Program-made: the position numbers and the translations under genes
The notes under the pieces: model-generated
Databases searched by the model: none
Seen by the model: only the letters and a program-made list of their open reading frames with translations
Told to the model about the DNA's origin: nothing
Shown: one piece after another, positions 46,934 through 58,161 of the stretch
Layout of the letters: every line of letters starts with the position of its first letter
Position numbering within the stretch: the first letter of the stretch is position 1
DNA from: Cryptomeria japonica
Lineage: Eukaryota; Streptophyta; Pinopsida; Cupressales; Cupressaceae
Reading direction: 5' to 3'
Length of the DNA: 64,000 nucleotides
Assembly (NCBI RefSeq): GCF_030272615.1
Contig: NC_081412.1
Span: 697,496,156 to 697,560,155, forward strand

Positions 46934-48323
46934 GGTAGCCTAGTGCACGGAAAAAGCCAAAAACAAACAAAAAAATAAAAAAATCCAGAAAAAGCAAAAA
47001 TACAAAGTACAATAAAAACAAATGGTGAAAACCTGGTAAACAGGCGCCCTTGTGAAAGACCGGCTTCTCTATCTATATCCATGCCATTTTATCCATCAAA
47101 ACACTATCGGCCATCGCCCGACACTTAGCATATCTCCATTCAGGACATACGTAGCGTAGTCACTATCCTGGGCTATCCATCTGTATCTATTCTCTTATCA
47201 CATTCCACCATGGCTTGGAATCACTATATGTATTCACAATCAAGAGGCACACTTAGCTAGGGGCATATAAATCGTATCAATCTTGCAAACATTCAAGACA
47301 TCAAGACTAGATGCAAAACTCAACAACATGACATCGAACAAGCACAACTACGCTTCATCACAACAACCAAAACACAAACAATACACAAGAATCTCAAGGA
47401 TGGATGATTTTCTGAAGTACTAAATGTTGCATTATAGCATCAATGTCTTGATTATTTTGCATTTTGAACTTTTTAAATTATTGGAATCTTCTCCTTATCT
47501 CATAAAAAGCTTCAAAGCTAGAGATCATGAGGAACTTCCAATATTTTCTTAGTCTTCTGTCTGGGAGGCGATCACTTGTACTGTGTGAATACATGCCTCG
47601 TGACGTGATCCATCGAATATCACTGAAGGCTTGATTCCACTTCATGCATACAAATGATCAAATCTTGTTTGTTTACGCAATACGCACTCAGGTCGTCCTG
47701 GTTCAATTATACCTTGACGCTTGTGCTATCTTGCAAAATCAAATATCATGTAAATTTTTCTCAGGTCATTATGGTTCAATTATACCATTATGCTTGTATA
47801 AATTTTCAACATATCCAAAAATCAATAAATGCTCCATGATGATATTTACAAAGAAAGCAAATAAATGGTTATATCGGATGGCAAATACAGAATGAGAGAT
47901 GCTCCAAGACAATTAGTTGCATATCATTTTACAATTAGTGGCATATCATTTTACAATTAGTTACATATCATTCTTATATCATTCATTACATATCATTTTG
48001 CATCATTATTACATCATTTTTTTACATCATATCATATTACAATTAGTCCTATATTAAATCATACATCTCATTTTCAAGATACATCTCACAGCATATAAAC
48101 GCATACATCCTGCATCATACATTACATCATCTATGTAAACATTACATCATCATATGAAAAAGAACTAGCACACATAAACATGCATCCATCTACACATCAC
48201 ATGATCAAAAATGGTGCCATCCATATATATATCTCAAAAATGATCCAGAATGTACAAAATATGTCAAAACTGTGTCCAGTACAAAGAGTACAATGCTCAA
48301 AAATACAACAGAGACCATGTCTC
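46934..48323. other. Spacer between gag-pol and the antisense gene of element D
   Basis: Non-coding. An A-rich stretch follows the gag-pol stop (46940-47000). Short simple-type repeats lie at 47905-48060, where ACAATTAGT recurs at 47909, 47931 and 47953 (22-bp steps) among many CATATCATTT words. As transcripts from both strands would end here, convergent 3' ends and polyadenylation signals are expected in this spacer. Confidence 0.55.
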
Positions 48324-50423
48324 TCAAGTATGACTATCTCCTGATAGAGATGGTCTAGCTCTAAATGCACCCGCCCCTGGATCTCCAGGAGGGTCCTGTC
48401 TCACTCCTGATACACTTGCCCCTGGATCTCTAAGAGGGTCCTGTCTCACCAGCCCCGTAACACCTCGGCTCTCTGATCGTGTCCCAGCAGTTCGAGATCG
48501 ACTCGATCTCGACTGTGTGAAGCTCTCCACTCGTCGCTCTCGGGGTACTGTAGCCTCATAATGCCGCCTGTAATACTCAACCTCCTGTACTCTCCGTGTC
48601 AGCTCTCTCAGGGTGTCTCTCAATGGACCACCCGCCGCTGCTCTCTGTACACTCACCAATGCCTCCTCCGCTCGACCCCGCCACTCTATCTTAGTATCTC
48701 TCTCAGCGGTCAACTACGAGATCTGTCGCTGATAGGTCAAAATTTGTGCTTGTAGCTACTAAACAGTAATCTGCAGGGTCCAGATCTGTGCATCCTCCAC
48801 ATGACCTAGCACTCGAACTCGCAGTGGTCCCTGTGCTGGAGGAACCCCTCCCACTCGCCCTGTCCTCAGTACTGGAGGTGGGAGTATATCTACCCTCCTC
48901 CTCTGAGCTGGTCTCACTATCTCCTCCTCACCCCCCACTTCCGCCAAAACCTCCATCACTCTCCCCTCTCTCCCAGCTCCGATAGCCAATCCTCCTCTCC
49001 CCCTCTCGATCCTCCCTTGTCGTACCGCTCTCTCCACACCTCTACCTCCCCGCCTCCCTCTAGCTCCTCTACCTCCTCCATCCTCTCCATCATCTCCATC
49101 ATCCCCCCCATCTCCCTCCTCCCCATCCGAATCAAACGCTGACCTCATCTCCTCTGGATTTGAGATCCTCGCCACTGCCCGCACAGCAAACAAACGAGCG
49201 AACTCCTCTATCATCCCAGCGTCCTGAATCTCTGGGGCATAGTCCCAGACCTACCCAGCTAACCCTGTAAACTCCTCTATCGCCACCGCACTGTCAATAG
49301 TCGGCCCCCAATCAGCCACATCCTGCTGCCTACGTGCATAAAGGCACGCTCCCTGAGGAATCCCCTGCTGGCGCCCGAACTGCCGCAAAACTCGGGTCAC
49401 CAAAAACCGCTCAATGATGAACAGGGTCCTCCCAATCAGATACCTCGTCATGAATACAAAAGGCATCTCTATCCCATCCTCTGCCCATACCTCGCAATCT
49501 GTATACGGTCTCCAGGTGACCGTATCAATATCATCAAAAACCCTCCTCCAATGCTCTAGTTTGCCCAGCTTACGCTGGACAACTAGACCTCTATATCCGT
49601 AGGCGTATGCTGCACCTACAGGCCTGTCTCTATCCGCTAATGGCCTCGCTGCTGGAATATGCTCCCAGCACCATACCTGTAATAGGGTCACGCCAGCTGA
49701 TAAACTGCCGTAACCAAGGTACACTACCTCATGAAGGCTCCTGTAAAGATGGGCCAGTATCGCTGACCCCCATGAAAATCTCTAGCCCTGTGTGACCATC
49801 TGCTCTAGAACTAGCCACCATCCCACTGAAAATCCCTTTGACCTACGATCAGAACAAAGGAATCCCCCAATGAATCTTGCCAATACAGATGGCAGCGGTG
49901 CATAATCCAAATCCAGAAACTCCTGCCACGAAATCTCATATCCACAGACAGTCTCATCATGAAATATGCGGCGCAGTGCCTCTGTGCCGCCCTCCTCTGA
50001 CTGCTCGTAGGGTAGCAGTGCCCCTACCACAGGAATGCGCAAAATCCGGTAGCAATCCTCCGGTGTCACTGTCATCTCTCCAATGGCAAAATGAAAAGTG
50101 TTCGTGTCGCTATGCCACCTCTCTGCCAACGCTGTCAAAAGTCCCCGGTTCACAGTGAACCGAGGCATATCTAGAAGAGAGGACAATCCACATCTCTCTA
50201 TAATGTCCAAGTCTGCCTGTGACAATCTCGGTATCAGTGTCCATGGTCTCGGGAATCTCTCCCTCGACTGCACAATACCCAATCGCTCCTGTCGACAAAC
50301 AAAAACATATCCAATATCAGTTTCCACATCAACACAAAGATATCAAAATCAAACTTACATCAACAACATGAAACAGTTTGCTCATCTATAATCAAAGTTC
50401 AAAATCATATCATTTCATATCAA

Positions 50424-50590
50424 CTTGTAACACAACTCAAGTTCTTCAAAAACCATATCAAAACTTGTAAAACAACTCAAGTACCAAAATCACATAAACT
50501 TGTAAAACAACTCAAGTTTCCCACCCATATCAAAACTTGTAAAACAACTCAAGTTTCCAACCCATATCGGCTTGTAAAATAACTCAGGCT
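50424..50590. repeat. Five-copy tandem repeat of 35-40 bp in the antisense intron
   Basis: The phrase CTTGTAAAACAACTCAAGT recurs starting at 50424, 50464, 50499, 50536 and 50571 (steps 40, 35, 37, 35). CCCATATC-type spacers separate some copies. The core is partly self-complementary (CTTG...CAAG), so a transcript could form small hairpins. Confidence 0.85.
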
Positions 50591-50789
50591 TTCACATACA
50601 TTGAACTTAAAACAGACCATGCAAAAACATCATATTCTGATCACAACAACAGATTGATATCTATACATAACTTGGAAAATTGCACATCAAAACAAGTTAT
50701 ACAAATACTCATCTTGGGTAAATTCATCAAAAACACGACAGGCACACAAAACACATTTTCAACTCGGCCAAAACTGCAAATTTTTTTGG

Positions 50790-51250
50790 ATGCGCTAAAA
50801 TAGACCTTCAATGCGCTAAAACACCCCCACGCGCTAGGCTGCCTCTCCTACGCACTATTCTATCCAACCTATGCGCTAGTCCTAGTCTACGCGCTGAACT
50901 TTTCACCCTAAGCGCTACCCTTTTAACCCTATGCGCTAGACTATACCTACGCGCTAATCTACCCTCCCTGAGCGCTACCATTTTAGCTCTATGCGTTAGG
51001 TTATCCCTACGCGCTAAATCCCCTTCCCTATGCGAACCCCGACGGCTCCTATGCACTAGGTTAGTCCTACGCGCTAACCTATGGATGCGATGCGCTACCC
51101 TCCACTTTACATGCGCTGTTCTATGTGCACGTGCTAACCTAAAAATCCTATGCGCTAACCAACATTTTCGGACGCGACCCCTAAATTTTAAGTTGATGCG
51201 CTACTCTACACTGCGTATGCGCTATAACAGACCCTAAATGCGCTAAAACG
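50790..51250 (-). repeat. Octamer array 3: mirror-oriented, 60-bp period (21+21+18)
   Basis: On the plus strand the motif reads (A)(T/C)GCGCTA, the reverse complement of TAGCGC(A/G)T. The last base of GCGCTA falls at 50797, 50818, 50836, 50857, 50878, 50896, 50917, 50938, 50956, 50977, 50998, 51016, about 51037, 51058, 51076, 51097, 51118, 51136, 51157 and about 51178, then 51203, 51224 and 51245. The steps repeat as 21, 21, 18, giving units of 60 bp for about six to seven units. Variants ATGCACTA, ATGCGTTA and ACGTGCTA look like CpG decay. Confidence 0.92.
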
Positions 51251-51480
51251 AAATATCCAAACTTTGAAAATCAAAAAACGCTTAAAAATGACAAAATGAA
51301 AAATCCAAAAGGAGTTAAAAATGTTGACTTACTGGTGGTCCACGCGCTACAGGTCTCCGGTACCTCCGAACGCGCTCAAAACGGTGTCTGTGATAGGGAA
51401 TCGGCATTTTCTCTCCAGAGCAAATTCTCTTTCTTCACAATCAACAAAGCACAAATGAACCTAATTTGACCCCTTTTCCC

Positions 51481-51488
51481 CTTTTATA
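51481..51488 (-). promoter_or_regulatory. TATA box of the antisense gene
   Basis: On the minus strand TATAAAAG, followed by GGG. It lies about 75-80 bases upstream of the predicted antisense start codon at 51407, leaving room for a short leader. This is separate from the LTR promoter. Confidence 0.6.
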
Positions 51489-51800
51489 AGAGGAAAATGA
51501 AATTAGGGTTAGCCAATTGGCCCTGTAATATGGTCGCGGTCTCCCCTATACCAAAACAACTATAACTTATCGGGAGATGAATCAATCTACACACTTTTTT
51601 ATACACGGCATCCTACACATCATACGAACTTTATCACATTAAATCAAAAATTTTCAAAATTGATTCATCTCCAGAGGGGGCATCACACATCGAATCTGGG
51701 GCACAACTTGCAAATAAAAGAGCGACACGAATTGCATTTGATCATAAATCATGATAAGGCATCATTTTCTTTGAAATAACATGTGCACACACGCCACTTC

Positions 51801-51814
51801 AAAGAGGGGCAAAA
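51801..51814 (+). other. Polypurine tract of element D
   Basis: AAAGAGGGGCAAAA directly before the 3' LTR, with one pyrimidine interruption, as expected for the plus-strand primer. Confidence 0.85.
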
Positions 51815-53297
51815 TGTAGATGTATAAAAATGACCATATTCCTAAATGAATATTTTATGTTCATTTCTCTATTTAATTAAATCCAATTTAATTGAATTAT
51901 CCACATTCATCTATTTAATTAAATAAGTTACTCAATTTATTTAAATTAAATTCACTATACCCATTTAATGAATAAATCATTTTATTCAATTAAATCCCCT
52001 ATCCACTTTTAATTAAATTCAAATTTAATTAAATAGTTATCCCAAATTGAATAAATCTAATTTGTTTAATTTCTCCAAATTGTAACCAAATTGAATGAAA
52101 ATCATTTAATTCAATTAAATCCTATTATCCCTCCATCCACTTGCAAAATCCCAAACCCCTTCCTAATCCCTTCTAGAATTTTTTAAACGCTTCTAATTAA
52201 CCTAACCCTCCTCTAAATTTTGTCACATCCCTAAGCAAAGGGAAGTCACTTCTCAAAAACCTTAAAGTCTTTGATAACCATTGAAGGTTTTCAACCTTCA
52301 ACCACTAAAACCCTTAAAGTCTTTGAAAACCATTAAAGGCTTCCAATCTTCAACCACTTAATCCCCAAAGTCTCCAATAACCATTAATGGTTAATTCAAA
52401 CCCTCCCACATGGTTAAAACATTTGTTTTGACTCAACCTCTATCCAACCCAAGGGTATCATCAGGCCTTTAATGCTTTGACCATGATTATCTCTTAATCA
52501 TTTGCACAAAGGTTTATCCTTGGATTAACTCTTAATCCAGTGGGTAAGCCTAACTTAGACTTGACCCTTAGCCTTTAGATAACCATGAGGTCTTCTCAGG
52601 CCTTTAATGCCTCCAACCTCTTCTCTCAACCCAATCCTATGTTGACACTTGTCACCATTTCATTGGTACAAATTGTGCACATGGATCCCCAACTTTCAAA
52701 CCTGGCCCTTGATTAAACCTTTCAATCCTGACCATCCATTGCCCTGTTTGTGCTATAAATAGAGCTCTCATTCCTCCATTCTTAACAATCATTTTTCAAA
52801 TTTGAAGCATTATACTTATGCTCAAATACTTTCAAGCTTTTTCATATCATCTTTATGCTCATCATTTAGCCTCTCTTTAAATCAGGAAGTAGACTAAATA
52901 TGCATGTTTAGAATAAATTCTTTATCATTTTAGCTCAATCATAGATTAAATATAGTATGCTAGGATAGTATTCATACTAACCCTGTCATCTTATCATTTA
53001 GTTTATTGCATTTCTAGCATCATACATAGCTTAACATCTATTTTATACTAAATTTAGCAAAAGCATCTCTCGTTCTCATATTTGCCATCCCTAAACCATT
53101 TTGCTCAGTGATCTGAGAGCAAAAACATTGGTTTGAGGGACATTGTGAGATAGAGAACCATGTGACCCTCCTTGGGAAGCTGAGTAATACTACGTTACTC
53201 CATAGCTTGCACCAAGAAGTCCTGTGTGTGTGTGTGGACTAGTATTTAACTAAATTTTCACATATTAAGTTTTATTCGCCCACTTTTCCCGCATACA
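51815..53297 (+). repeat. 3' LTR of element D
   Basis: 1483 bp, TGTAGATGTA...CCGCATACA, followed by the TSD copy GTAAG (53298-53302). Compared with the 5' LTR I count about 18 substitutions, many C/T or G/A, and indels of one and two bases. Confidence 0.95.
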
Positions 53298-53302
53298 GTA
53301 AG

Positions 53303-53480
53303 ATTTCACCATCAAATAATAAAGGACCTAGTTTGAAAGGCAAAGAAAAGGTAGATGAGGTAAAGCAAGAATTTTCAAAACAATGGATTAGGAAGATAAA
53401 TCAGAATGTTGATGAGACTATTTCTTCACCGGTAGAACAAAGTATCACCCCACCAACAGGAGATTCTTCATCCCATTGAG
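53303..53480 (+). pseudogene. Element C Gag, C-terminal tail
   Basis: Continues the Gag frame after element D: SPSNNKGPSLKGKEKVDE then QWIRKINQNVD and SSPVEQSITPPTGDSS, to a TGA near 53478. Element B has a matching tail (NEGSNEKGKEKISE and a following RKTEEQ). The region is basic and Ser/Pro-rich. Confidence 0.75.
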
Positions 53481-56400
53481 AAGTAACCCTTTGGGGGTAT
53501 TGCAACAAATTGAATATCATGCAGATTACCCTCGGCTGATGGTGAGAAGATAGATTTCTTCTTTACCGACAGATGTGTTAAGTTTTCACTTAACCATCGA
53601 GCATTTAAAGCGGTTGTTGAGAGAGATTTCATTATAAATCATCAATTTCCTCAGATTTTTGATTCACCGAGCATTCAAATTAGCAAAGAGTGCAAAATCT
53701 GAGGAAAGGCTTTTAAGGCAAAGGTGTGAAGTGATTTCTTTCAATCATTCAGACATTATCAGGCAGCTAAAGGTATTTTTCAAATAGCTTCTTCTTCTGC
53801 TCCCGAATTAATTGTGATCCCTACTATTGTGGAAAATGTAAAATGCCCTAGGTCCGTGTTTAAAATAATTCCTGAAGTAGCTAAGCAAGATGATTCCATA
53901 GGAGTATTTTCAAAGATTTCTAAAGGTGTAGCTTATGTCGAAGACCCTAGGATATATATTCATTGCAACATTGAAGAATTAGGTTTTGAAGAATTGCTGA
54001 AAATGTTTAAAACTGTAATTTGTGATGAAAATGGCACTGTCAAACCTGAACACAAGATTGTGGAGACTTTAGGTTTTGTTGAAATATTGAATATCCCTGA
54101 ATTTCTGGAAGAAGTAGTGAAAATTGTCCTAAGTAGGGCACATGAAGAATTTCTATGGTTAGACTTTGTCTACAAATTTACCCGACAAGCAATTAGGGCA
54201 GTAACAGGTTTACCCTCAACTGGCAGCAGACCAGACAAAATAAAGAAAGTTCCTAACAACAAAGTAATGACCCTAACTGGAGAAACATCAAACAGTAGAT
54301 CACTAAGAGTGAATGACATCAAAGACATCAATGCAAGATTCATAAGTATGGTTTAAGGTTACTGGACTACTCATGCAAACAAACTTAATTTAGTTTCTAG
54401 TCTTTGCATTAATAGTGCTTATGAAATGGTCAACAACAATGCAAAAATATATGTGTGTGAATGGATGAAAGATGAACTCATAGATAATTGGAAAAATATT
54501 GAAGGAGATAAGAAAGGGACATTTCGCTTTGGTAATCTCTTAGTATGCTTAATGTTGTATTTCACAAAGGAAATCCTCGGTATAGGACATAAAGACTTTG
54601 GATATGACACATCGATAGGAAAACAATTATAGGAATCTTTTACTGGCATGAGAACTACAAAGGACAACAACATAACTGAATATTTCAAAGCTTTTCAATC
54701 TAAAATGAAAACTAGAGAAAGACTACCGCAGAGTGTAGTGGATAAATATGACAAAGAAATCTGTTTTGTCATTAAGAAGGATGAGATATGGATGGAAGTT
54801 GTACTTCCTAGGACTGTATGGGTAACAAAAATGGGTTATGAGGTAGATCTTAATATTATTGAGACATATGCAAAAACTTTGTTAGATGCACCAAGAGAAC
54901 CAATAGAAGAAGTTTTTGGTAGTGCTGAAACAATTGAAAGTAATGTGAAAACAATGAAGCAAAGGAAGAAAAGAGAGAAATATATAAGAGATGCATCAAA
55001 GAAGGTAAAGGAAATCAAAGAAAATGTTATGAACATTACTGGTATAACAGCTAGTGAGCTAGAAGGACTGAAACCATAGGCACACATTTCACTGGTTGGC
55101 ACATCTTCTAATAGTGAGATACCAGCTGAATTCAAAAGAGTTGAAAGGAAGAGAAAACCTTCACTGGTACCCTCTCCTCCACCCAAAAGAACAAGGACCT
55201 TAAGGAAGAAACAACAAGCAGTAAGGAAACTGGCTAAGAAACTAACTCCCAAGAAGAAACATAAACCGATTATACCTTTATTGGATAATTTGTTAAATGA
55301 AATAACCGATGATGGCAATTTGGCTAATGTGAGCAAATTGTATAACACATTCAATGATTCAAAAAAGGAAAGCATTGAAAACAATATAATTTTACATCTG
55401 GATATATACAAGAAAGTTTTAATTGAAGTTGTGGATGACTTGCCTAATGAACTATATAGAAGATTAGATGCAAAGAGGATTGCAGTGATGGAATTGGACA
55501 AGAAACTCAAAGTTGAAAAACTTCTAGCTATACATCTAGTTAACTCAAAAGAGGAGATTCATGACCTGATTTGTGAGGTTAACAAATCCATTTTTGCTAG
55601 TGGTTACCGACAAGTAAGTTTGATGGCAGGTAGAGTAAATGAGATTGCAGAGGAGACTGCTAATAAATGGGATCTTTTTTGTGGAAAAAGAAAAACAAGA
55701 GGAATTGAACAAACCGAAGAAAACATTCAAGGTTAATTAAAAGGATAAGGACAAAGGGAAAGGTAAAGTTGGTCAAATACCAAACATCAAGATAACCGAT
55801 AACTTGCCACCACCTCTAGATACTGATGTTCCACCAGTTACTAAAAGTGAAGGTATCACACATGATAACACTAATCCTGAATCTGAAATACTATTCACCA
55901 TGAATGTGGATACTCAGGAAGTGAATATTATTGTGGATAAGGACGGTACAGAGGCTAAGGATGATAATGTTGATAGTGGCAACATTGCTAATAAACCGCT
56001 AGAGACTATTGAGGTTGAGATCCAAACTGAGCAATCATCACAAATAGAGTAACCATTGGATACTGGGAAGAATACTGAAAGTATAGATGCTAGCATAGAA
56101 AAATCTACTGAGACAGGCACACCGACAGTTGAGCATACAGAGAAACTGACAGAGGCAGAGGTACATATTGAGGTAGTGAAACCAGTAATCACTAAGATAC
56201 CTAAATAATTAGAAAAACCATTGCTAGTTGAAATACAAACTCAAAATTATCCACCAGAGGTTAACACAAGAAAAATGGTTACAAATGTTAGAAGCACAAA
56301 GGTAATTAAGGTAGTTGGTCAGACATCTGGTACTTCATCAAGTGAATTCAGACCTACCAATGTAACATAGGTACTCCTGGACTCTATCAAGAAGATAACT

Positions 56401-57117
56401 GACTGCAATGCATTGGCTTACGAGGAAATTGATGACACCATACCAATTCTTAAATTGATTGCACCGAAATGTAACATAGATCATGTAAAGGATTCTTTAG
56501 GTAAATTGGACACATTATCCAAATTTATTACTGACAATGTAATAACGGTTGATAAGGTGAATGTGGACACCTTCAAAGAGAAAGTTGAAAAGGAGAAGGA
56601 TAAATTATTTGAGGATACAATAAAGAAGTGTACAAAACACATGAATACACTATTACCGACATTGAACACTACAATTTTGGAATATAAAGAGCTGTACAGA
56701 GATACATGCAAACCACATCTTTTGACAAAGGACATAGAAAAGGAAATAAGCAGAGTACAGAAAGAAATAGATGATATAGCTAATAACATAATTGGTTCAT
56801 CTGAACCTATATTAGTTATTGAGTAGGAAATAGCAGGTTTTGAGGAGAAATTGGAGAAATTTGAGAAAGAGAAGGCAAGGATTAAGGCTAATACCAGAGA
56901 ACTTAAGTATAAACTTGTTCCTAAGTTGGACAATCTAATCTCTCTGAGAAATGAAATCTCTAAGGCATTACTTCAAGGAGAAAGATCACTGAAAGAGAAC
57001 ATGCATCATCTCACCGACACGATCCAATAGACTGAGGCAACCTTAAATGATAGCAACAGGGGTATGCAGAGTTTAAATTTGGTTTTGGTAGATATATTCC
57101 AGATTGTAACCAACTAG
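53481..57117 (+). pseudogene. Element C: unknown second protein in place of pol
   Basis: A protein of roughly 1,100 residues can be traced with few breaks: stops at about 54354, 54630 and 55077, a frameshift near 55740, and later stops. Features in order: the GVAYVEDPRIYIH motif (about 53925-53963); the FVEILNIPEFLEEVVKIVLS and IRAVTGLPSTGSRPDK stretch (54060-54240); WMKDELIDNW and KKGTFRFGNLLVCLMLYF (54460-54570); DKYDKEICFVIKKDE (about 54750); a strongly basic region like a nuclear localisation signal (about 55130-55265); then long coiled-coil regions (55280-55740, 56410-57020). Polymerase, protease and integrase motifs are absent. B and E carry homologues. The TGLP stretch vaguely recalls plant transposon-associated domains, but I do not assign a function. 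Confidence 0.78.
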
Positions 57118-57339
57118 TTACAAACTTGAAGGTGAAATTTTTGCACTTGTTTGACAAATTTTGACAACCCTTGTCATTGATGTGAAAGGGGAAGTAGTGG
57201 ACAGAGAAAAATGATTATTCAGAGGAGATCATCTGCTCAAGGGGAGCACATCTTTTTGGTAACTTTTTGGACTTCACTTTTTGGATACAGTTTTTGGATT
57301 TTTCTCATGAGTGTTGCCATCAATGCCAAAGGGGGAGAT
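57118..57339 (+). other. Element C 3' untranslated region and polypurine tract
   Basis: Ends with GTGTTGCCATCAATGCC then AAAGGGGGAGAT (57328-57339), the polypurine tract directly before the 3' LTR. An earlier phrase TGATGTGAAAGGGGAAGTA (about 57179) resembles the internal GATGTCAAAGGGGG phrase of S and B and may be a second polypurine tract. Confidence 0.7.
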
Positions 57340-58156
57340 TGTTGGCATTCTACACTCTTATGAGAATAGTTGGTGTTGTCATTGATGGCAACCATCTGGC
57401 AACCTTCTCACACTCATCTAGTAAAGCCACCGGTAGTTACCAATAGTTATCGGTACTGGCATAGACATCTACATACACCAACAGACACTTCACCGACAGT
57501 GGCAACAATGCATACCGACTCTCCAGCCGACAGGGAATAAACTTTTGTTTATTGTATTTAAATGTAATTATCTTTTGTAAAGCTGACATGGCATATTGTA
57601 AAAGACTCATATATATGTATGAGATCTTATAGGTCATTTTGTGTATCAAGGTAATATGCATGGAGAGAATATATGGATAATATTTTGTATAAGGAGATAT
57701 AGTTGACAATGGAGGTTTTGGTTATAGAATGAGCTTAAACCGGTACTCAACCTGGCATAGTTGATGCTGATTTGAAGTAGTACATTGTATTGGATTTCAT
57801 AATCCACTTTTGTAGTCAGTGTGACTCTTATTGAGTAGTGATCTCTAGGCAGTTGGCCTTCCTGCATGTGCAGGCCCCTCATTGTAAGTAGTATTTATTC
57901 ATTGGCTAGTGAGTGAATATTGTGGGTCACAAATCCCACTGAGGTTTTTCTCACACTGGGTTTCCTTGTTAAACATCTTGTGTTATGGTGTGTTTTCTAT
58001 GTTGTCTTTTTTGTTCCTGTTTATTGCATTAATTCTTATTTACTGGTACACTATTTTGGGATGCAAAGTTTTTAATAAGGTTAAATATTCTGCTAACCGG
58101 TTAGATACCGATTCACCCCCCTCTCAGTATCTTTGGGACTGCCATTAATCCTAACA
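57340..58156 (+). repeat. 3' LTR of element C
   Basis: TGTTGGCATTC...TCCTAACA, 817 bp, followed by TSD AGGCT at 58157-58161. Aligns with 33024-33831. Confidence 0.88.
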
Positions 58157-58161
58157 AGGCT

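Larger units (their letters stand above)
50289..51332 (-). other. Predicted intron of the antisense gene
   Basis: Bounded by a GTAAGT donor (51332-51327) and a T-rich tract followed by GTCGACAG (ending 50289). Splicing joins two stretches in phase 0 and skips at least one in-frame stop upstream of exon 2. It contains octamer array 3 and a second tandem repeat (50424-50590). Confidence 0.6.
48324..51407 (-). pseudogene. Antisense plant mobile domain (PMD, MAIN-like) gene of element D, two exons
   Basis: Gene model: exon 1 51407-51333 (25 codons, MPIPYHRHRFERVRRYRRP start), donor GTAAGT at 51332-51327, intron 51332-50289, acceptor GTCGACAG, exon 2 50288-48324 in the same phase. Exon 2 carries the plant mobile domain hallmarks: LDIIERCGLSSLLDMPRF, LLTALAERWHSDTNTFHFAIGEMTVT, then SWGSAILAHLYR, LLQVWCWEHIP, and a WRRVFDDIDTVTWRPY stretch. 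An acidic Glu/Asp/Gly plus Arg/Gly-rich region (49130-48960) and a C-terminal coiled segment follow. PMD proteins such as MAIN and MAIL1 act in the plant nucleus in silencing and genome stability, and PMDs are known to be carried by transposons. Stops, all TAG: 49782-49784, 49251-49253, 48759-48761 and 48714-48716. The splice sites are predictions. Confidence 0.8.
34808..53297 (+). mobile_element. Element D: 18.5-kb Tat-lineage Ty3/gypsy element with antisense gene
   Basis: Complete element with TSD GTAAG (34803-34807 and 53298-53302) in the gag gene of C. The LTRs are 1480 and 1483 bp and differ by about 18 substitutions and two small indels by eye count, about 1.2 percent, so this is the youngest dated insertion here. 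Order: LTR, lysine-tRNA PBS, 3.1-kb leader with octamer arrays, gag-pol in one frame, spacer, antisense plant-mobile-domain gene, polypurine tract, LTR. Two RNase H regions, no chromodomain, large size and an antisense gene are known marks of the Tat lineage. Confidence 0.93.
33024..58156 (+). mobile_element. Element C: pol-less copia-type LTR element, interrupted by D
   Basis: LTRs 33024-33831 and 57340-58156 with TG...CA ends and TSD AGGCT (33019-33023 and 58157-58161), inserted in the LTR of B. Without D and its TSD the element is about 6.6 kb. It has a PBS derived from the initiator Met tRNA type, a Gag with coiled coil and four zinc knuckles, a long second protein of unknown function, and a polypurine tract. 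I find no protease, reverse transcriptase, RNase H or integrase motif in any frame, so it must depend on another element for movement. Confidence 0.88.

Noticed and set aside
48788-50391. Plus-strand frames opposite the antisense gene
   Set aside because: They are shadows of the Arg/Gly- and acid-rich minus-strand protein and carry no known domain.
50808-51056. Minus-strand Arg-rich heptad frame
   Set aside because: It is octamer array 3 translated. It lies in the predicted intron and has no ATG-supported context beyond the repeat.
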